This document shows positions 59,589 to 64,000 of a stretch of DNA of 64,000 nucleotides, piece by piece (within the stretch, counting starts at the first letter, position 1; each line of letters starts with the position of its first letter). Under the pieces are notes generated by a model, which saw only the letters and a program-made list of their open reading frames with translations, made no database searches and had not been told where the DNA came from. The DNA is taken from assembly GCA_963775275.1 (NCBI GenBank), contig CAVZII010000005.1, forward strand, positions 4,419,370-4,483,369, given 5' to 3'. The DNA is from JANWHQ01 sp963775275 (lineage in GTDB: Bacteria > Pseudomonadota > Alphaproteobacteria > Caulobacterales > Caulobacteraceae). The translations under genes were made by a program, and so were the position numbers.

Positions 59589-60597
59589 TCAATCGCCTGG
59601 AGCCTTCAATGCGAGCACGCGCTCAGCTTCGCCCACGCTTCCCGGCGAGATGTCCTTCAGGACGTCCAGAAACGACATTGTGACCCACGTCTTAGCTCGC
59701 GTAAGCGCCAGCGGCACGGGGCTGCCGGGCTCGTGGCGCGCGTAGTACTCGCAGATGGAGTCGATCGCTCTGGCCACGTCCTCACGGCTCTGGATCCGCC
59801 CGAGCGCGGCGGACGCCGGCGCCTGGACCTGCATGTCGGCGGCAGGCAATTCGGTTCCGGCCGCGCCGGTCGGGGTCTCGCTGGTCCCGGTGAACTGCGC
59901 CAGGCCCTTGCGGACATCGCCGATCCGGTTCTGCGCCGCCTCGAAGCTCGGGCCTGAATTCCTCGCGCGCCGCGAACGCGCCGTCCACGGCCTTCAGCGC
60001 CGCCGACAGTCGCTCCAGCCGGATCTCCGCCTCCTTCAAGGGATCGGTCCCGGCCTGCTCCAGCGCCTTGACGAACACGCCATACCGCTCGGCTTGGCCG
60101 CCTCGGGCGCCGAAGTCGGCGATGTCGGCCGCCGTGTATTCGCCGAGCCGGTCTGTCCGCAGCAGGACCGTCTGCAACAGCGGGCCGACGAAGCCCCGCG
60201 AATCGCCGAGGCCCGCGCAGATGTTCCGCCAGGCCAGGACGCCGACGTCCTCGATCTTGGGATGGGCCGTGTCCCAGAACCCATCCAGCAGCCCCGCCAC
60301 GACCTCGATCCCCGAGGCCGCCGCGTCCAGATCGCCCATCCGCGCGCCCGCGCTCGCCATGGCCACGCCCAGGGTCAGGTCCTTGGTACGGCCGAGTTCG
60401 ACGGCGATCAGGTCGATGGCCTCGCCGACATCCGGCGGGCGCTCGCGGTTCAGCGCCCTGGGACCACCGGTCTCGATTGGGTCGGGAAGCGCAAGAGCCA
60501 ACTCGATCGGCTGGCGCTCGACCGCGCCACTGCGGTCCGGTCCGGCAGGGTCGTCCTCGCTGACCGGCGCCAGCAGGGCCTGGACGTCAATCGCCAT
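59589..60597 (-). CDS. tssA: TssA (ImpA) cap/priming protein, one frameshift
   Basis: About 336 codons: the ImpA N-terminal domain (LLAPVSEDDPAGPDRSGAVE, ALASGIEVVAGLLDGFWDTA-like segment SGIEVVAGLLDGFWDTAHPK, FVGPLLQTVLLRTDRLGEYT) and, after a shift near 59950, a short C-terminal domain (IQSREDVARAIDSICEYYAR, HEPGSPVPLALTRAK, MSFLDVLKDISPGS). TssA organises sheath assembly. First gene of the minus-strand T6SS operon. Confidence 0.83.
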
Positions 60598-60839
60598 GGA
60601 CGAGGCGCTTTCGATCCGAGGCTGCAGGGCCAAAGGATCGGGGTCGGCCGAGGACGGCTTCCCCGCGCGTCCGGTCCGCGCCGATCAACGCCAAGCTCGT
60701 CACGAACTCGCACCCCGCAAGACTTGGCGCAGTCTTACTAACCCGTGTTTTGTGAATCAACTCGCGCAGCGGTATGAGACGTTCGGCGTGACCATCAGGA
60801 CGTTCCGGTCATCACGCACGCTCGGGGGTGGGGCGACAT
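60598..60839. promoter_or_regulatory. Divergent T6SS promoter region
   Basis: 242 bp between tssA (minus) and vgrG (plus). It contains an AT-richer stretch around 60735-60755 (CTAACCCGTGTTTTGTGAAT) likely to hold promoter elements. I see no GGCAC/TGC-type sigma-54 pair or other clear operator. Confidence 0.4.
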
Positions 60840-62841
60840 GTGATCGAGCAGACCCAGGGACTTCGCCAGGCCCGCGTCTCGACGATGCTGGGCGAAGACG
60901 TGGTGCTGCTGGACAGGCTCACGTCCGACGAGCGCCTGAGCGAGCCCTTCGCCATCACCCTGCACGTGATCTCCGAGCACGGCGAGGTGGACTTCCTGCC
61001 GTGCCTGGGCTCGGGCGTCAGCATCACCATGCAGGCGAGCCCCCAGATCGCCCGGGCGTTCCACGGCGTCCTGTGGGAGGCCGAGCAGATCGGCGAGAAC
61101 CCCCAGGGGCTGGTCTACCGCCTGGGGCTGAGGCCCTGGACCTCGCTCGTGGCGTTGGGGCTGAACACCCGCATCTTCCAGAACAAGTCGACGCCCGACA
61201 TCGTGCGCGAGGTGATCGACGGCGCGGGCTTCAGCGACTACGACCTGACCCGGCTGACGGGCGCGTACAAGCCGCGCGAATATTGCGTACAGTTCCGCGA
61301 GAGCGACTTCTCTTTCGTCTCGCGGCTGCTCGAGGAAGAAGGCATCTGCTACTTCTTCGAGCACCACGCGGACTCCCACGTGCTGGTCTTGGCCGACGCC
61401 CCGTCCTGCCATGCCCCCAACGACGACCTGGACAGCGTGCCCTGCATCCGTCCGGGCGCCGCCCGCGCGCGCCGGCGCGCGCACCGTCGTACTGGAACGA
61501 GCGCCTGACCGCCACGCCCCAGAAGGTCAGCCTCAGGGACTTCCACTTCATCAAGTCGGCCGAGCGCTTCCCCGCCTCCGAGGCGGCCGAGGCCCAGTAC
61601 GGGAACGACGCGGCCGAGGTCTACGACTACCCGGGCGGGCACACCGTCTATGGCGAGGGCCCCGCGGCGGCGGAGGCCCGCCGGTTCGCGGCCGCGCGGC
61701 TGGACGCCCTGCACGCGGGCCGGCGCGTCTACCACGGCTCGGGGGACGCCTTCGCCCTGGCGTGCGGAACACGGTTCCGGCTCGACGAGCACCACCACGA
61801 GGCGTTCAACCAGGATTATATGATCGTCGCCTCCTCTCACCACCTGTCGGCGGAATCCTATCGCAGCGACGGCGGTCAGGGCTATCAGATCGAGGTGGAC
61901 GTCGAGACGGTGCCGGCGAACACCGTCCGGCGCCCGCTGCTGAAGACGCCCAAGCCCGTCGCCGGCGGCCCCCAGACCGCCACCGTCACCGGGCCGAAGG
62001 GCGAGGTGGTCCATGTCGACCAGTGGGGGCGGGTGAAGGTGCAGTTCCACTGGGACCGCATCGGCGAGTTCGACGAGCGCACCTCATGCTGGGTCCGCGT
62101 CTCCCAGGCCTGGGCCGACGCCGGGTTCGGGACCATGCTGATCCCGCGCATCGGCGAGGAGGTGGTGGTCGACTTCATCGACGGCGACCCCGACTTCCCG
62201 CTGATCACCGGCCGCGTCTACAACAACCTGCACCAGGTCCCCTACGGCCTGCCCGGCGACAAGACCCGCTCCACATGGAAGAGCCGCACGGTCGGCAAGA
62301 GCGGCGACTATTCGGGCGCCGAGGAGCCGCCCAAGCCCGATCAGCCCGGCTTCAACGAGCTGCGCATGGAGGACAGGGGCGGCTCCGAGGAGGTCTACCT
62401 GCACGCCCAGCGAGAGCTGAACGCCTGGGTGCGGCTGGACGAGCACCGCAAGACCGGGCGCGACATGAAGCGGCGCGTCGGCCGCGACCGGCGCACCGAG
62501 ATCAAGCGCCACGAGACCACGGTGGTCGAGACCGGCGACGGGACCCGGCAGGTGCAGAAGGGCTCGCGCTCGACCACGATCCACAAGAACGACGACCTTG
62601 TGGTGCAGACCGGCGACTATTCGGTGACGGTGAGCAAGGGCAAGGCGCTGATCGAGGCCAAGCGCGAGATCCTGTTGAAGGTGGGCTCGAACACCATCCG
62701 CATCTCGCCCCGGGAATCGAGATGAAGGGCCTGACCATCAAGGCCCAGGCCCAGACCACGCTTTCGGCCAAGGCCCTGACCGCGGAGGTCAAGGCCTCGA
62801 CGCTCCTGACCCTGAACGGCCTGCCGGTGCGGATCAACTGA
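60840..62841 (+). CDS. vgrG: TssI (VgrG) spike protein, frameshifted
   Basis: About 667 codons: gp27-like N-terminal part (LLDRLTSDERLSEPFAITLH, GLRPWTSLVALGLNTRIFQN, YCVQFRESDFSFVSRLLEEE), then, after a shift near 61470, the OB-fold (GEVVHVDQWGRVKVQFHWDR, TSCWVRVSQAWADAGFGTML, IGEEVVVDFIDGDPDFPLIT) and a gp5-like needle (LNAWVRLDEHRKTGRDMKRR; ETTVVETGDG). A further shift near 62710 precedes the last about 40 residues. No large C-terminal effector domain is seen. GTG start at 60840 with GTGGGG ahead. Confidence 0.87.
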
Positions 62842-62872
62842 GGCTGCGGCGATGGCGGACTGGCCAAGGTGA

Positions 62873-63424
62873 ATGGCGCGCGCCGACCAGGCGCTGGACG
62901 AGGACTTCGTGAAGGACGCGGGCCGCGGAGACCGGGGGACGCCGCCGCCCGCCCAGCGCCTATTTCGCAGCCCTGCGCGGGGCCGGGCGCGCGGACCTGG
63001 CCGCCCAGTTCCTGGCCATGGCCCTGCCAAGGCTGGAGGCCGTGGCCTGGGCGGCGCGCGCCGTGCGCGAGATCGCCCCCGCGCGGGCCGGGCCGGAGGC
63101 CGACGCGCTGAAGGCGGCCATGCTGTGGGTGAACACCCGTCCGAGACGCGGAGGCGCGCGGCCTCGGATGCGGCTGACCGGTGTGACCCGGCCGCGCCGG
63201 CCCGGATGGCGGCGATGGCGGCCTTCTACGCCGGCGGCTCCATCGCCCCGCCGGACTGTGAGCCCCTGCCCGCCCCGCGCGACGCCGCCGCAGGTTCGCG
63301 GCCGGGGGGGTGCTGCCTGGCGTGCGCGGGCGTCGAGGAAATGGACCGGGCGCTGGAGGTCTGCCTGGCCTCGGGCGAGGCGCTGGCGCGCTCGGGCCTG
63401 GGCGGCCAGGAGCTGAGGGCATGA
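62873..63424 (+). CDS. DUF6931-like T6SS-linked protein, frameshifted
   Basis: About 184 codons. Fragments in different frames (ADLAAQFLAMALPRLEAVAW, AARAVREIAPARAG, RMAAMAAFYAGGSIAPPD) match my memory of DUF6931 proteins, which sit next to vgrG and FHA genes in alphaproteobacterial T6SS loci and may act as adaptors. Shifts are near 62960, 63140 and 63300. It is 31 bp after vgrG and overlaps the FHA gene by ATGA. Confidence 0.6.
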   Translation: MARADQALDEDFVKDAGRGDRGTPPPAQRLFRSPARGRARGPGRPVPGHGPAKAGGRGLGGARRARDRPRAGRAGGRRAEGGHAVGEHPSETRRRAASDAADRCDPAAPARMAAMAAFYAGGSIAPPDCEPLPAPRDAAAGSRPGGCCLACAGVEEMDRALEVCLASGEALARSGLGGQELRA

Positions 63425-64000
63425 GGCTGACGCTTCAGGTCCAGGGGCTGGACGTGCTCAACAACGGCCTGCCGCCTTCCTGGTGCTCGAGCAGCACGGC
63501 GCCACCATCGGCCGCTCGCCCCACATGGACTGGAGCCTGCCGGACGCCGCCCGCGAGATCTCCAGCCACGACTGCGACGTGGACTGGAATGGCGAGGCCT
63601 ATGTGCAGACCGACGTTCCACCAAGGGCACCTTCGTCAACCGCTCGGCCGACCGCATGGCCGGCCCGGACGTGCTGCGCGACGGCGACGAGATCGGCATC
63701 GGCCGTTACCGGGTGAGGGCGGCGCTCTCGGTCGGGTCGGCCACGGCGCTACCGGGCCGCCCCGCCGGCGCCCGCGGCGTCGGTGTCGGCCGCCTGGCCG
63801 AGCCGCCGCCCCGGCCCGCGCCCAGCGAATGGGACGAGGACCCGCCGCCGTTCCACCCGACCGCCTCGATCCCGCCGGCGAGCCACCCCGCAGCGAGCGC
63901 CGACAGCGAGTGGGACGACGAGCCCGCGCCGAGGCCGTCCGCCGGCCGCGGCGGCCAGTGGGGCGGCCCACGGCCTCACCCGCCGAGGAGGCGGACGGCG
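63421..64000 (+). CDS. FHA-domain T6SS protein (TagH-like), partial, frameshifted
   Basis: Starts LTLQVQGLDVLNNGLP and, after shifts, gives the FHA core GATIGRSPHMDWSLPDAARE, ISSHDCDVDWNGEAYVQTD and the GTFVN-type segment (TFVNRSADRM), ending IGRYRVRAALS. A Pro/Ser-rich linker follows and the gene runs off the window. FHA proteins bind phosphothreonine; in T6SS, TagH/Fha works with kinase PpkA to control assembly. Confidence 0.75.
   Translation, partial: MRLTLQVQGLDVLNNGLPPSWCSSSTAPPSAARPTWTGACRTPPARSPATTATWTGMARPMCRPTFHQGHLRQPLGRPHGRPGRAARRRRDRHRPLPGEGGALGRVGHGATGPPRRRPRRRCRPPGRAAAPARAQRMGRGPAAVPPDRLDPAGEPPRSERRQRVGRRARAEAVRRPRRPVGRPTASPAEEADG

Noticed and set aside
1..64000. tRNA, rRNA or tmRNA genes
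   Set aside because: No cloverleaf ending in CCA or conserved rRNA segment was recognised on reading either strand, including next to the integrase.

Overview
The window is GC-rich (about 70% by eye) alphaproteobacterial DNA, most like Caulobacteraceae (Phenylobacterium/Caulobacter type). This is inferred from gene families, codon use and a small conserved protein; no rRNA or tRNA gene was seen to confirm it. Genes are densely packed, with many ATGA/GTGA stop-start overlaps.

Layout. 0-13 kb: a periplasmic DUF3857/transglutaminase/TPR protein; soxR divergent from a VOC-family gene with a near-consensus SoxR box between them; an MFS transporter; a hemerythrin protein; a small 59-aa gene; speD; two c-type cytochromes; a methyltransferase; a frameshifted CmcJ/NvfI-type oxygenase; a HigBA toxin-antitoxin pair split by repeats; and a MoaD/BNR-propeller pair. 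13-16 kb: an IS4-family element, an IS5-family element and a second CmcJ/NvfI oxygenase. 16.5-21 kb: an ABC-2 exporter cassette that has been duplicated and has lost reciprocal halves, a small envelope-protein/regulator operon, and a Bcr/CflA-type MFS pump. 21-24 kb: an acyltransferase and a haem-c/outer-membrane-barrel fusion (Cyc2-like) preceded by an FNR/FixK-type box. 24.3-31.8 kb: an XRE regulator plus six genes for a hydrogenase-4/complex-I-like membrane complex (order B-C-E-F-G-I) whose large subunit lacks all four nickel-ligand cysteines. 32-37 kb: a LolA-like protein, two FtsX/LolE-type permeases, an ATPase and an outer-membrane barrel in one operon. 37-39 kb: a CHRD protein, a Tyr/Gly-rich lipoprotein and a second IS5-family element. 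39-45 kb: an MFS transporter, a third CmcJ/NvfI protein, an SDR and a carotenoid/stilbene-cleaving oxygenase with MarR and truncated IclR regulators. 45-47 kb: a broken tyrosine integrase. 47-64 kb: two CsgG-like genes and a type VI secretion (T6SS) cluster (tssA-B-C-hcp-tagJ-E-F-G-H plus a GH19 enzyme on the minus strand; vgrG, a DUF6931-like gene and an FHA gene on the plus strand). The membrane-complex genes tssJKLM are not in the window.

Two cross-cutting observations. First, a family of about 55-78 bp bulged hairpins bounded by CTAG (at 11.1, 14.6, 15.5, 22.4-22.6, 38.1-38.3 and 39.1 kb) occurs mostly as inverted pairs. CTAG is also the insertion target of both IS5-family elements, and the window holds both the empty and the filled version of one insertion site. 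Second, nearly all frameshifts lie to the right of 45.4 kb. In that region almost every long gene is broken by single-base indels although each fragment is otherwise clean, which suggests assembly/homopolymer error or very recent decay. The T6SS genes are therefore annotated as full-length spans with frameshifts noted.
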